Source: Shimwellia blattae DSM 4481 = NBRC 105725 (GTDB taxonomy: Bacteria > Pseudomonadota > Gammaproteobacteria > Enterobacterales > Enterobacteriaceae). From it: a stretch of DNA of 64,000 nucleotides. The DNA lies in assembly GCF_000262305.1 (NCBI RefSeq), contig NC_017910.1, positions 1 through 64,000 on the forward strand. The letters run 5' to 3'. Of the stretch, positions 16,929-25,786 are shown one piece after another. Both the position numbers and the translations under genes were made by a program. The first letter of the stretch is position 1. The number at the start of each line of letters is the position of its first letter. The notes beneath the pieces are model-generated. The model saw only the letters and a list, made by a program, of their open reading frames with translations. It was not told where the DNA came from and ran no database searches.

Positions 16929-18176
16929 TTGCCAGCGCGGCCCCTGGCCTCGGGTATCGTGATGAATTTATTACGCAGTATCACCACGATTGCCAGTTCT
17001 TCGGTGATTTCCCAGCTAATTGGCGCGTTATCTATCTGGTTTATCTCGCACCGCTACGGTATGGCGGAGGTAGGGATCTATTCACTGGTCTACAGTATTG
17101 TGCTGGTGGGGGCGCAGGTCTGTATGTTCGCCTCTCAGCTTCTGATCCCCCGCCAGCCGGATGCTGCGCAACTGGCCCGTAACGTGGTGTTTTGCGCCCT
17201 GCAGAGTATGGTGGTGGCGGTGCCCTGGGCAGTGCTGACCGGCTGGATTTTTCACCTGCCGGTGTGGCTCCTGTACCTGCTCTCCTTTGCCAATGCCATG
17301 GTGCTGGTGGCGGAGAATCTGGCGCTGCGGGAGGGAAATTACCGGTTTCTGACGTTCCAGCGCATTATGGTCTCCGTGATTGTGATTGCCTCTGTCCTGG
17401 CGGCACCCGGTAGCGGGTGGTTTTATGTGTCGTGGACTGTGCTGCTGCTGTTGCTTATCGCCTGGTGTATTGCCCGCACCTTTGATCTGCGCACCGTACG
17501 CGCCAGCTATTTCACCCCGGGCAATAATCTGGCCTTTTTCCGTGAGCATCGTCAGCACCTGTTTAAGGTCGGCAGTGCCGAAGTGCTGGCCATGGTAAAC
17601 AATAACCTGCCCATTATGCTGGTGAATTTCTGGTTCTCGGCGCTGGTTGCCGGGTACTTCTCGGTAGTGATGCGTTTTTGCCTGTCGCCGGTGATGATAA
17701 TCGGCAACGCGGTGCGCAACTCTATTTTCTCCAAGTGGTCGATGGATTTTCGCAACCACACGTTTAACTACCCGGAATATAAAAAGATCCGCCTGCTGCT
17801 GGTGGTGATGGGGGTGGTCTGTACCCTGGGGATACTGATTTTCTACCCGCTGGTGATGCATCTGGGCTTCAGCAAAGAGTGGATCGACTCCATCCCCTCG
17901 TCGCGTTACCTGGCACCCTATATCTTCCCGGCGCTGGCCATAAGCCCCCTGACGGTGGTTGAGCTGATTTTTGGCTCGCACCGGTATTTTCTGCGTATTC
18001 AGATAGAGCAACTGGCGATTGTGCTGCTGGGCTTCCTGGTGGTGCCCTGGCTTGGCCATAGCTATGCGCTGGCGCTGCTGACTTACTCGGTGCTGACGCT
18101 TATCCGCTATATGTTTATTTTACTGCAGATGAATAAACGGGCCGCACTGCTCAGTGAGCAGATGGTCCGGATATGA
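16929..18176 (+). CDS. Wzx-like polysaccharide flippase
   Basis: A predicted inner-membrane lipid-linked oligosaccharide or polysaccharide exporter of the MOP superfamily, with 415 residues and about twelve hydrophobic segments. The TTG at 16929 is chosen because GGAGGG lies 7 nt upstream; the ATG at 16962 (MNLLRSITT) has no such site. The N-terminal helix pair (SSSVISQLIGALSIWFISHRYG) and the loop EVGIYSLVYSIVLVGAQV are typical of O-antigen/teichoic-acid flippases. The glycosyltransferase gene overlaps or abuts its 3' end. Substrate unknown. Confidence 0.75.
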   Translation: MPARPLASGIVMNLLRSITTIASSSVISQLIGALSIWFISHRYGMAEVGIYSLVYSIVLVGAQVCMFASQLLIPRQPDAAQLARNVVFCALQSMVVAVPWAVLTGWIFHLPVWLLYLLSFANAMVLVAENLALREGNYRFLTFQRIMVSVIVIASVLAAPGSGWFYVSWTVLLLLLIAWCIARTFDLRTVRASYFTPGNNLAFFREHRQHLFKVGSAEVLAMVNNNLPIMLVNFWFSALVAGYFSVVMRFCLSPVMIIGNAVRNSIFSKWSMDFRNHTFNYPEYKKIRLLLVVMGVVCTLGILIFYPLVMHLGFSKEWIDSIPSSRYLAPYIFPALAISPLTVVELIFGSHRYFLRIQIEQLAIVLLGFLVVPWLGHSYALALLTYSVLTLIRYMFILLQMNKRAALLSEQMVRI

Positions 18177-18205
18177 GAGCCGGCAACGCTTATCAGGTAA
18201 GTCCG

Positions 18206-19309
18206 ATGATTAAAAAGATTACCGTACTGGGCACCCGGGGGATCCCGGATGTGCTGGGCGGGGTGGAGACGCACTGCCAGAACCTGTATCCGGCTATCAA
18301 GGCCCGGCATCCTGAGCTGGAGATTTGCGTGATTGCCCGCTCACCGTATGTCGATTACCGGCGCAGCGAATACCGTGGGGTACAGACCAAAGCTATCTGG
18401 GCGCCGAAGAAAAAATCCCTGGAGGCCATCGTCCACTCGCTGCTGGCGGCCCTCTCCTGCCGCTTTGACGGCTCTGATGTGGTCCACGTTCACGCGATTG
18501 GTCCCGGGCTGGTGGTGCCCCTGCTGCGGCTGATGGGGAAAAAAGTGGTGTTTACCCACCACGGCCCGGACTATGACCGCCAGAAATGGGGGCGGCTGGC
18601 CCGTACCGCTCTGGTGCTGGGTGAGCGCCTGGCAGTAAAATACGCCAGCGAAGTGATTGTTATCTCTGAGGTGATTAACCGTCTTATCCAGAACAAATAC
18701 CGGCGTATGGATGCCCACCTTATCTACAACGGGGTGAACCCGCCGGTCACGCTGGATGAGCAACAGGTGCAGCAGACCCTGGGGCAGTTCGGCCTGGTGG
18801 CGGGCGGGTATATCGTCGCCGTGGGGCGTTTTGTGGAAGAGAAAGGCTTTCACGATCTGATCAACGCCTGGCGGGCATCCGGCGTGACGCTGCCTCTGGT
18901 GCTGGTGGGGGATGCGGACCACGCCACCCCCTATAGTGAGAAACTGCGCCAGCAGGCGGCCGATAACGGGGTGATCCTCACCGGCTTTTTGCGCGGTGCG
19001 GCGCTTCAGGCGGTGTTCTCCCGGGCGCGTTTATTTGTGATGCCCTCTTACCACGAAGGGCTGCCCATCGCCCTGCTGGAGGCCATGTCCTGGTCACTGC
19101 CGGTGGTGGTCAGTGATATTCCGGCGAATCTGGAGGTCGGGCTCGATCCTCAGGTGTATTTCCCCACCGGCCACGTGGATAGCCTGGCAGAGCAGCTGAC
19201 CCGCTGGAGCCAGGCAGGCCATGTGGATTACAGCCGTTATCTGCAGCGTTATGACTGGGATACCATTGCCGCCAGGACGCTGCAGGTCTATCAACAAACC
19301 CAATCATAG
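18206..19309 (+). CDS. GT4-family glycosyltransferase
   Basis: A cytosolic GT-B glycosyltransferase that would transfer a sugar from a nucleotide donor to a lipid-linked acceptor. The start at 18206 (MIKKITVLGTRGIPDVLGGVETH) has AGGTA before it and gives the usual family N-terminus. An ATG at 18173, overlapping the flippase stop, would add 11 residues. Visible motifs are GTRGIPDVLGGVETH at the acceptor side, VGRFVEEKGFHDLI for the second Rossmann domain, and the donor-site EX7E in PSYHEGLPIALLEAMS. It is coupled to the flippase gene upstream and a small membrane protein downstream. Confidence 0.85.
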   Translation: MIKKITVLGTRGIPDVLGGVETHCQNLYPAIKARHPELEICVIARSPYVDYRRSEYRGVQTKAIWAPKKKSLEAIVHSLLAALSCRFDGSDVVHVHAIGPGLVVPLLRLMGKKVVFTHHGPDYDRQKWGRLARTALVLGERLAVKYASEVIVISEVINRLIQNKYRRMDAHLIYNGVNPPVTLDEQQVQQTLGQFGLVAGGYIVAVGRFVEEKGFHDLINAWRASGVTLPLVLVGDADHATPYSEKLRQQAADNGVILTGFLRGAALQAVFSRARLFVMPSYHEGLPIALLEAMSWSLPVVVSDIPANLEVGLDPQVYFPTGHVDSLAEQLTRWSQAGHVDYSRYLQRYDWDTIAARTLQVYQQTQS

Positions 19310-19320
19310 CCAGGTGTAGA

Positions 19321-19725
19321 GTGGATACTCCCGAAAAACGGCCCATGGTGATTGAGCGCTTTTACCAGGCGCTCGATGAAGACACCGCCGCATCATTATC
19401 CGCGGACCAGAAAGCGGCCCTGGAAGAGGCGGTATTGTCGATAACGCTGACAACCCGGCAGCGGATCGATATCCGGCGTACCGTCTCATTTTTTGGCCGC
19501 CGCTATTTTTATGTTTTTCTGGCCGGTCGCGACAGGCGCAACGCCACGCGCCATAAATCGACCCTCGGGCGTATGGCGCTGTCGGTGCTGGTGTTCGGGT
19601 GGCTGCTGTTTTGCGCCGTTTCGGTGTTTATCACCCTGTATCTGATCAAATCAGCCCTGGGAATTGATGTGTTTAAACATTTCCATGTGGGGCTCTGGAC
19701 CTGGCTGATTGAGCACCAGCGCTGA
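19321..19725 (+). CDS. Small membrane protein of the polysaccharide module
   Basis: A 134-residue protein with a soluble N-terminal half (MDTPEKRPMVIERFYQALDE; then an Arg-rich stretch RRTVSFFGRRYFYVF) and one clear membrane helix near 85-110 (MALSVLVFGWLLFCAVSVF). It starts with GTG, 11 nt after the glycosyltransferase stop, preceded by AGGTG. I do not recognise a named family. The context suggests a role with the flippase and transferase. Confidence 0.65.
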   Translation: MDTPEKRPMVIERFYQALDEDTAASLSADQKAALEEAVLSITLTTRQRIDIRRTVSFFGRRYFYVFLAGRDRRNATRHKSTLGRMALSVLVFGWLLFCAVSVFITLYLIKSALGIDVFKHFHVGLWTWLIEHQR

Positions 19726-19764
19726 GGCCAGGCCGGTATTCTGCGATACCGGCCTGCGGGTCAC

Positions 19765-20163
19765 TCAGCCGTGATACTGGCTGTCTGTGACCTGCTCCAG
19801 CCAGTCTACCGGGCTGCCGTTGAGCGACTCGGCAATGGCGATATGGGTCATGGCTGTTTCGCGACAGGCCCCGTGCCAGTGCTTCACCCCCTCCGGGATC
19901 CAGACAATATCACCCTGGTTAATTTCCTGCTTTTCCTGGCCCCACTCCTGTAGCCAGCCGCGCCCCTGGGTCACAATAAGTGTCTGCCCCAGCGGATGGG
20001 TATGCCAGGCGGTACGGGCGCCGGGCTCAAAGGTGACGCTCGCCCCGCCAACGGTGGCAGGCGGTGTGGCCTGAAAAGGGGCATCAATACGCACTGTTCC
20101 GGTAAACCACGCTGCCGGGCCCGGCCGGGAAGGCTGTGAGCCGCTACGTATAATTTTCATCAT
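19765..20163 (-). CDS. Cupin-domain protein
   Basis: A small single-domain cupin of 132 residues. Both cupin motifs are visible: motif 1 TAWHTHPLGQTLIVTQGRG (metal ligands His, His and the later position) and motif 2 GDIVWIPEGVKHWHGA. It looks like the short cupins that accompany oxidoreductases or carboxymuconolactone decarboxylases; no substrate can be named. AGGAG lies 3 nt before the ATG at 20163 and 6 nt before the ATG at 20160, so 20160 is equally plausible. It diverges from a LysR gene, which probably controls it. Confidence 0.8.
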   Translation of the reverse strand: MMKIIRSGSQPSRPGPAAWFTGTVRIDAPFQATPPATVGGASVTFEPGARTAWHTHPLGQTLIVTQGRGWLQEWGQEKQEINQGDIVWIPEGVKHWHGACRETAMTHIAIAESLNGSPVDWLEQVTDSQYHG

Positions 20164-20302
20164 CTTCTCCTGTTATGGGGATGTCTACGGACACTGCTGA
20201 GTGTAGATGGGATGATTGTTGAGTATTAGCCGGGTAAACGCGTAAGGTGTTGTGAGTAAAATTCATTAGTAGCCCTGAGCTGCAGGGTGAGGATAAGGCA
20301 AC

Positions 20303-21208
20303 ATGTTGAAAGATAACGTTAATGATCTTATCTCTTTCAGTATGGTGGCCCGGGAGCGCAGTTTTACCCGGGCGGCAGCGCAGCTGGGGGTTTCCCCCTC
20401 GGCCCTGAGCCACGCCATGCGCGGGCTGGAAGAGCGCCTGGGGGTGCGCCTGCTCACCCGTACCACGCGCAGCGTCTCTCTGACGGATGCAGGGGAGCGG
20501 TTGCTCAGCCAGATAGCGCCGTCACTCAGTGATCTGGAGGTGGCCCTTAACGGGCTGGGTGATCTGCGCGACAAACCTGCCGGGAGTATCCGCATTACCG
20601 CCGGGGAGCACGCGCTGGCCTTTGCCTTGTGGCCGGCAATGAAACCCTTTCTGGCCCGATACCCGGACATCCGACTGGAGATCACCACCGATGACGGTCT
20701 GACTGACATTGTCAGTGCCCGGTTTGACGCGGGGATCCGCCTGGGTGAGCAGGTCGCGAAAGATATGATTGCCGTACCGGTTAGCCCGCCGATGCGTATG
20801 GCCGTGGTAGGCTCCCCGGCATACCTGGCCCGGACGGGAATCCCGCAAACGCCCCGGGCGCTGCAACAGCATAACTGTATTAATCTGCGCCTGCCCACCC
20901 TCGGCGGGCTGTACGCCTGGGAGTTCAGCCAGAACGGGCACAGCATCCGGGTACGGGTGGACGGGCAGCTGGTCATCAACAGTCTGGTACAGCGGTGTGA
21001 TGCGGCCCTTGCCGGGCTGGGGCTGGCCTATGTACCGGAAGATGTCGTGCAGCCGGATCTGGACGCCGGGCGGCTGGTGCGGGTGCTGGCTGAGTGGTGT
21101 GAGCCTTTCCCGGGGTATTATCTGTATTATCCCAGCCGTAAGCAGCATACTGCTGCATTTTCCCTGTTTATTGACGCCGTACGCTGGCACGCGACCCCCC
21201 GGAGATAA
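20303..21208 (+). CDS. LysR-family transcriptional regulator
   Basis: A 301-residue LTTR. The N-terminal winged helix-turn-helix (SFTRAAAQLGVSPSALSHAMRGLEERLGVRLLTRTTRSVSLTDAG) is followed by a type 2 periplasmic-binding-like effector domain (residues about 90-295) with PDIRLEITTDDGLTDIV and FDAGIRLGEQV. It is divergently placed 139 bp from the cupin gene, the classic LysR arrangement, so the cupin gene is its likely target. Confidence 0.88.
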   Translation: MLKDNVNDLISFSMVARERSFTRAAAQLGVSPSALSHAMRGLEERLGVRLLTRTTRSVSLTDAGERLLSQIAPSLSDLEVALNGLGDLRDKPAGSIRITAGEHALAFALWPAMKPFLARYPDIRLEITTDDGLTDIVSARFDAGIRLGEQVAKDMIAVPVSPPMRMAVVGSPAYLARTGIPQTPRALQQHNCINLRLPTLGGLYAWEFSQNGHSIRVRVDGQLVINSLVQRCDAALAGLGLAYVPEDVVQPDLDAGRLVRVLAEWCEPFPGYYLYYPSRKQHTAAFSLFIDAVRWHATPRR

Positions 21209-21288
21209 GGCGGTCTGTCGCCTCTGCAGGCATCGTCACCCCATAAATTTTTAGTAATAAGTTCCATTTTTCTTGCAATCGTCTCGCT

Positions 21289-21307
21289 CAGAATGATAAT
21301 TGCTCGC
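21289..21307 (+). promoter_or_regulatory. Fur-box-like site upstream of siderophore receptor
   Basis: Nine consecutive bases, AATGATAAT at 21292-21300, match the left part of the 19-bp Fur consensus, but the right arm is poor. It lies about 50 nt before the receptor ATG, which would suit iron repression. Confidence 0.35.
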
Positions 21308-21352
21308 AAAACAATAAGTGTTATCACTTTCATTTGCCCGGAACTTATACAA

Positions 21353-23590
21353 ATGCGCACCAACCCTTCCTCTGCTATGCGGGTTAAGCCCCGTCTTCTG
21401 GCTGTGTTAATCAGTTCAGCAACTTTCCCGGCCGTCGCCGCCACCGCGTCGGCAGACGCCAGCCAGGCCCGCCCGAACGAGGAGACCGTCGTGGTTACTG
21501 CGGCCCCGGACGCAAGCGATACGTTTACGGCCGGTGGTGATCAACTGGTACCGGCGTTCCTTGATGGTCAGATTGCCAACGGCGGCCGGATGGGCATGCT
21601 GGGCGAGCAGAAAGCCATGGATGTTCCCTTTAGCGTTATCGGCTACACCTCAAAACTGGTGGAAGATCAGCAGGCCCACACCATTGCCGATGTGGTGGCG
21701 AACGACGCGGGCGTACAGTCAACCCAGGGCTACGGTAACTTTGCTGAAACCTACCGGATCCGTGGCTTCACCCTCGACGGGGACGATATGACCCTGGGTG
21801 GCCTGTCCGGTATTGTGCCGCGCCAGGTGATGGACACCCAGATGCTGGAGCGCATTGAAGTGTTTAAAGGGGCAAACAGCCTGATGAACGGGGCATCCAG
21901 CACCGGCGTGGGCGGGATGATTAACCTTGAGCCGAAGCGGGCAGAGTCAATCCCTGTCACCCGGGTCGGGGTGGACTACACCTCAGATTCGCAACTGGGC
22001 GGCAATCTTGATGTGGGCCGCCGCTTTGGTGATAACGATCAGTTCGGGGTGCGGGTTAACCTGCTGCACCGGGAAGGCGGCACTACCGTGGATAACGACC
22101 GCCGCCGCACCACGCTTGCCTCTGTGGGGCTGGACTACAAAGGCGAGCGCCTGCGCAGCTCTCTGGACTTTGGCTATCAGAAAAAAACCTTCCACGGCAG
22201 TACCGCCGGGATCAACATTACCAACGTTGATTTTATCCCCTCCGCCCCGGGAACGTCCCATAACTACAGCCAGAAGTGGGCCTGGAGCGATATTGAAAAC
22301 GAATTCGGTATGCTGAAGTCCGAATACGATCTGCTGGATAACAACCTGCTGACCGCCTATGGCGCACTGGGCGGGCAGCACGCCCATGAACAGGGCACCT
22401 ACAGCTCGCCAAAACTGATTGACGGCAGCGGTGCCGCCACAGCGGGCCGCCTGGATACCAACCGGATCAGTGATACCGCCAGCGGTATGGCCGGGCTGCG
22501 CAGCCAGTTTGCTACCGGGCCGGTTAGCCATAAAGTGAACGTGGGCTATGCGGCGCAGACCACGCAGATTAAAACTGCCTGGGGCATGGCATGGGGGAAT
22601 GAATCCCCCACCAATATCTATGATACTCACGCGGTGCCGATGCCGGACAATGTACTGACTGGCGGGAAAAACTACACCGATCCGCTGACCACCGAGCGCG
22701 ATCGCTCCCAGGGGTGGTTGCTCAGCGATACACTGGGTGTGCTGGATGACTCGGTCCTGTTAACGCTGGGGGCCCGCCATCAGAAAGTGGTGGTGACCAG
22801 CTATAACGTCAACACCGGTAAGCAGGAGGCCGCCAGCAGCTACTCTGAGCAACGCTGGATGCCCACCTACGGGATTGTCTACAAGCCCTGGGAGAGCGTA
22901 TCGCTGTATGCCAACCACACCGAAGCGCTCCAGCCTGGCGGCACCGGTGCCCTGGGCACGGTTAACTACGGGCAGAGCCTTGGTATCGTTCACTCGAAGC
23001 AGAATGAAGTGGGCGTGAAGCTGGACTTTGGCCGGGTAGGCGGCTCCGTGGCGCTGTTTGAAATTAAAAAACCGTCGGTGCTGACCACCACCAGTAATAA
23101 CCTGTCTTACAGCAAGCTGGACGGGGAGCAGCGCAACCGTGGCCTTGAGCTGAATGCCTTTGGTGAGCCGGTGCTGGGCCTGCGCCTGAACGGCGGGGCC
23201 ACCTGGATGGATCCGGAGCTGACCAAAACCCAGGACGGTATCAACAACGGTAACGATGCCATCGGGGTGCCGCGTTTTACCGCCGTATTCGGCGCTGAGT
23301 ATGATATTGCCCAGGTGCCGGGGCTGACCGCCACCGGGCGGGTTAACCATACCGGCTCCCAGTATGCGGATTCAGCAAATACCAAGAAGCTGTCTGCCTA
23401 TACCACGCTTGATCTCGGCATGCGCTACCGTATGCAACTGAACGAAGACAAAAACGAAATGGTGGTACGTGTCGGGCTGGATAACGTCACCAATAAGAAA
23501 TACTGGTCTGGCGTTGATTCAACCAGCGGTATCTACCTGTTCCAGGGTCAGGGCCGCACGCTGAAAGCGTCGCTGAGTTACGACTTCTGA
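21353..23590 (+). CDS. TonB-dependent siderophore receptor
   Basis: Outer-membrane gated porin for a ferric siderophore, powered by TonB-ExbBD. The ATG at 21353 gives 745 residues; a second at 21377 would also leave a full signal peptide (RLLAVLISSATFPAVAATA). The TonB box is EETVVVTA near 44. The plug domain has DVPFSVIGYTSKLVEDQQA, the motif ETYRIRGFTLDGDD and IEVFKGANSLMNG. The barrel ends with the aromatic beta-signal LKASLSYDF. The overall pattern fits the hydroxamate/FhuE-FcuA group, but the ligand is not determinable. Confidence 0.88.
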   Translation: MRTNPSSAMRVKPRLLAVLISSATFPAVAATASADASQARPNEETVVVTAAPDASDTFTAGGDQLVPAFLDGQIANGGRMGMLGEQKAMDVPFSVIGYTSKLVEDQQAHTIADVVANDAGVQSTQGYGNFAETYRIRGFTLDGDDMTLGGLSGIVPRQVMDTQMLERIEVFKGANSLMNGASSTGVGGMINLEPKRAESIPVTRVGVDYTSDSQLGGNLDVGRRFGDNDQFGVRVNLLHREGGTTVDNDRRRTTLASVGLDYKGERLRSSLDFGYQKKTFHGSTAGINITNVDFIPSAPGTSHNYSQKWAWSDIENEFGMLKSEYDLLDNNLLTAYGALGGQHAHEQGTYSSPKLIDGSGAATAGRLDTNRISDTASGMAGLRSQFATGPVSHKVNVGYAAQTTQIKTAWGMAWGNESPTNIYDTHAVPMPDNVLTGGKNYTDPLTTERDRSQGWLLSDTLGVLDDSVLLTLGARHQKVVVTSYNVNTGKQEAASSYSEQRWMPTYGIVYKPWESVSLYANHTEALQPGGTGALGTVNYGQSLGIVHSKQNEVGVKLDFGRVGGSVALFEIKKPSVLTTTSNNLSYSKLDGEQRNRGLELNAFGEPVLGLRLNGGATWMDPELTKTQDGINNGNDAIGVPRFTAVFGAEYDIAQVPGLTATGRVNHTGSQYADSANTKKLSAYTTLDLGMRYRMQLNEDKNEMVVRVGLDNVTNKKYWSGVDSTSGIYLFQGQGRTLKASLSYDF

Positions 23591-23596
23591 TAACGC

Positions 23597-23622
23597 AACC
23601 GCCCCGTCAGGGGCGGTTATTA
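23597..23622 (+). terminator. Receptor gene terminator
   Basis: AACCGCCCC (23597-23605), a GTCA loop and GGGGCGGTT (23610-23618) form a 9-bp stem, followed by a weak T-rich tail. The same core stem recurs downstream of the reductase gene at 24517. Confidence 0.75.
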
Positions 23623-24282
23623 TATTTCCAGCTCAAAGGATAAGTTACCGTCAACCGGCCAGTAATAGCCCTGGGCGCAGCGAATGGGCGCCACGGCGGC
23701 AAACTGCAGATGATCGTCATTTTCCACCCCTTCCACAATCACCACCCGGGCTAACTCATTAAGCTGCCGGGCAAAATCTGCCATGGTGCGGCGATCGTTA
23801 ATTTCCGCCAGATGCCACAGGACATATTTATCAATTTTTATCCCGTCAAAGCGCAGGGGCAGCGCTGAAATAGCGGTTATTGCCGCTTCATTAATATCAT
23901 CCAGCCAGATGTTAATACCATAGCGGCGAACTTTACTGAAAATGGCGGCACCACGGCGGGTGAGCGCGTCCAGGTGCGCCATACACTGCAGGCAGTCCAG
24001 CTCGATATTATAGCCCGCCATGCGGGGCAGAACGTTATCTGCCCATTTATCATCCAGGAGCAGGTCCAGGCTGACATTAATAAAAACGGCCTGTTGTTGT
24101 GGTATACCTGGCTCCCGCAGGCGGGCTATCTGTAAATCAACAATATCGGATAATGTTGCCAGCGGCGCGTGGCGAAAAAACGTTTCAGCATCTTCATTTT
24201 CCGGGCGGCATAACATTTCGCTGGCGATGATTTGCCCCGTAGCAATATCCACAATAGGTTCAAAACGGCACTGTAGTTTCAT
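23620..24282 (-). CDS. EAL-domain protein (c-di-GMP phosphodiesterase-like)
   Basis: A stand-alone 220-residue EAL domain with no sensor or GGDEF domain. It keeps most catalytic positions: Glu of the EAL motif (SEMLCRP, reads EML), Asn in INVSLD, Glu in NIELD, the Asp pair in WLDDIN, Lys in GIKIDKY, Glu in VEGVEN and Gln in AQGYYWP. Loop 6, normally DDFGxG, is replaced by DDINEAA, which may impair Mg binding or dimerisation. It is about 220 residues, like the fimbria-linked MrkJ at 45244, and converges on the siderophore receptor gene. Confidence 0.82.
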   Translation of the reverse strand: MKLQCRFEPIVDIATGQIIASEMLCRPENEDAETFFRHAPLATLSDIVDLQIARLREPGIPQQQAVFINVSLDLLLDDKWADNVLPRMAGYNIELDCLQCMAHLDALTRRGAAIFSKVRRYGINIWLDDINEAAITAISALPLRFDGIKIDKYVLWHLAEINDRRTMADFARQLNELARVVIVEGVENDDHLQFAAVAPIRCAQGYYWPVDGNLSFELEI

Positions 24283-24513
24283 GATGTTTTATTGTTATCC
24301 GTTTTTATGCGCCAGTGCTTCTCGCACCGCGTCAGGTAAGCCGGTATACGTTTATACCTGACGGTTATTGAAAATTAATATACAAAAGCGCTACAGATGA
24401 CGGTTTTTTGCCACCACAGCTGCGGGCAGGAGGCGTAAGGCTAACGGGGATGCCAGTGGTCGGAAGGGAAAAGCGCGGGAGAAGACCGGCAGGTGTGCGG
24501 GAACGCTGAAAAC

Positions 24514-24540
24514 AGAGACCGCCCCGTCAGGGGCGGTCCG
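24514..24540 (-). terminator. Reductase gene terminator
   Basis: On the minus strand a 9-bp stem (24538-24530 with 24525-24517) is followed by TCTGTTTT, 5 nt beyond the reductase stop. Confidence 0.7.
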
Positions 24541-24544
24541 GAGA

Positions 24545-25645
24545 TCATCCTGCCCGGGCCGGATAATCTGTATAGCCATGCTCGTCGCCGCCGTACAGGG
24601 TGAGGCGGGCATCGGCGTCAAAGTCGGCCAGCGGCCAGTTATTGCGCAGGCGAATCGCCAGGTCCGGGTTGCTGACATAAGGCGTGCCGAAGGCAAACAG
24701 ATCCGCATATCCCCGGGCCAGCATCTGCTCTGCGTGGGCTTTCGTCAGTTTGCCCGCTACCATAATGGTGCCCGGATAGACGGCGCGCACCTGCTGGCGG
24801 AAATGTTCCGGCACAGCGGTAAAGCGGGAAATATTTTCTGAAAAGTGCACGTAGGCCAGATTCATCGGCGCCATTTGCGCCAGGGCCAGCAGCACCACGT
24901 CGACAATTTCCGGGTCCGGATCGGCAAAGCCCTCAATCACGTGGGGGGAGAGGCGCACGGCGACTTTTTCACTGCCGATGGCATCACAGACTGCCTGTAG
25001 TGTCTCTGTCAGGAAGCGCACGCGGTTCTGCTGGCTGCCGCCGTAGTTGTCGGTACGCAGGTTGCTGGACTGGTGCAGGAAGGTGTCAAACAGATACCCG
25101 TGGGCTGCATGAATTTCCACCCCGTCAAACCCGGCTTCCATGGCATTGCGGGCGGCCTGGACAAAGTCGCGGATCGTGTCGTCAATGTCCTGCTGGCTCA
25201 TGGCGCGGGGCATATCGGTCTCAATCATCCCGAAGCCGCCTTGCGGCAGCGGGCCGAAGACTTTATCCGGATCCTTTTGCGCAGAAGGGGCTACCGGCTG
25301 CTGCCCGGCAATGCTGGCGTGGCTGCGGCGGCCCACGTGCCAGAGCTGAACAAAAATCTTGCTGCCCGCGTCATGCACCGCTTTTGTGACCTGTTTCCAG
25401 CCTTCAATATGCTCGCGGGTGTAGATCCCGGGCGTCATTGAATAGCCGCGGGCCACGGCGGAAATCGGCGTGCCTTCGCTGATAATTAACCCGGCGTTAG
25501 CGCGCTGCTGGTAGTAGGTGGCCATCATTGCGTTGGGCACATCACCGGGTTGTGAGGTGCGGGAGCGGGTCATGGGGGCCATAACGATACGGTTAGCCAG
25601 CGGCAGCGAGCCGAGGCTGACATTGCTGAATAAGTCGTGAGACAT
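24545..25645 (-). CDS. NemA-like old yellow enzyme (N-ethylmaleimide/ene reductase)
   Basis: FMN-dependent NADPH oxidoreductase that reduces activated alkenes, maleimides and nitro compounds. The ATG at 25645, preceded by CCGGAAG, gives 366 residues, matching NemA. Visible features are the N-terminal FMN site LANRIVMAPMTRSRT, the substrate/FMN residues EIHAAHGYLFDTFLHQSSN (HAAHGYL motif), and the barrel-end VAGKLTKAHAEQMLARGYAD, with ADLFAFGTPYVSNPDL binding FMN phosphate. It is named NemA-like because several OYE paralogues occur in enterics and the nemR context is absent. Confidence 0.85.
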   Translation of the reverse strand: MSHDLFSNVSLGSLPLANRIVMAPMTRSRTSQPGDVPNAMMATYYQQRANAGLIISEGTPISAVARGYSMTPGIYTREHIEGWKQVTKAVHDAGSKIFVQLWHVGRRSHASIAGQQPVAPSAQKDPDKVFGPLPQGGFGMIETDMPRAMSQQDIDDTIRDFVQAARNAMEAGFDGVEIHAAHGYLFDTFLHQSSNLRTDNYGGSQQNRVRFLTETLQAVCDAIGSEKVAVRLSPHVIEGFADPDPEIVDVVLLALAQMAPMNLAYVHFSENISRFTAVPEHFRQQVRAVYPGTIMVAGKLTKAHAEQMLARGYADLFAFGTPYVSNPDLAIRLRNNWPLADFDADARLTLYGGDEHGYTDYPARAG

Positions 25646-25786
25646 TGCGATTCTTCCGGTTAACTGAACTGCGGGCAGCATAGCAAACGGGAACTGCTGC
25701 ATTAACTGGCACAATGGCAATTGTCTTTTGCTGGCAAAGCAATAGTGGCGCGGAGAACCGCGCCAGCAGAGGATGAAAACGCAGGA

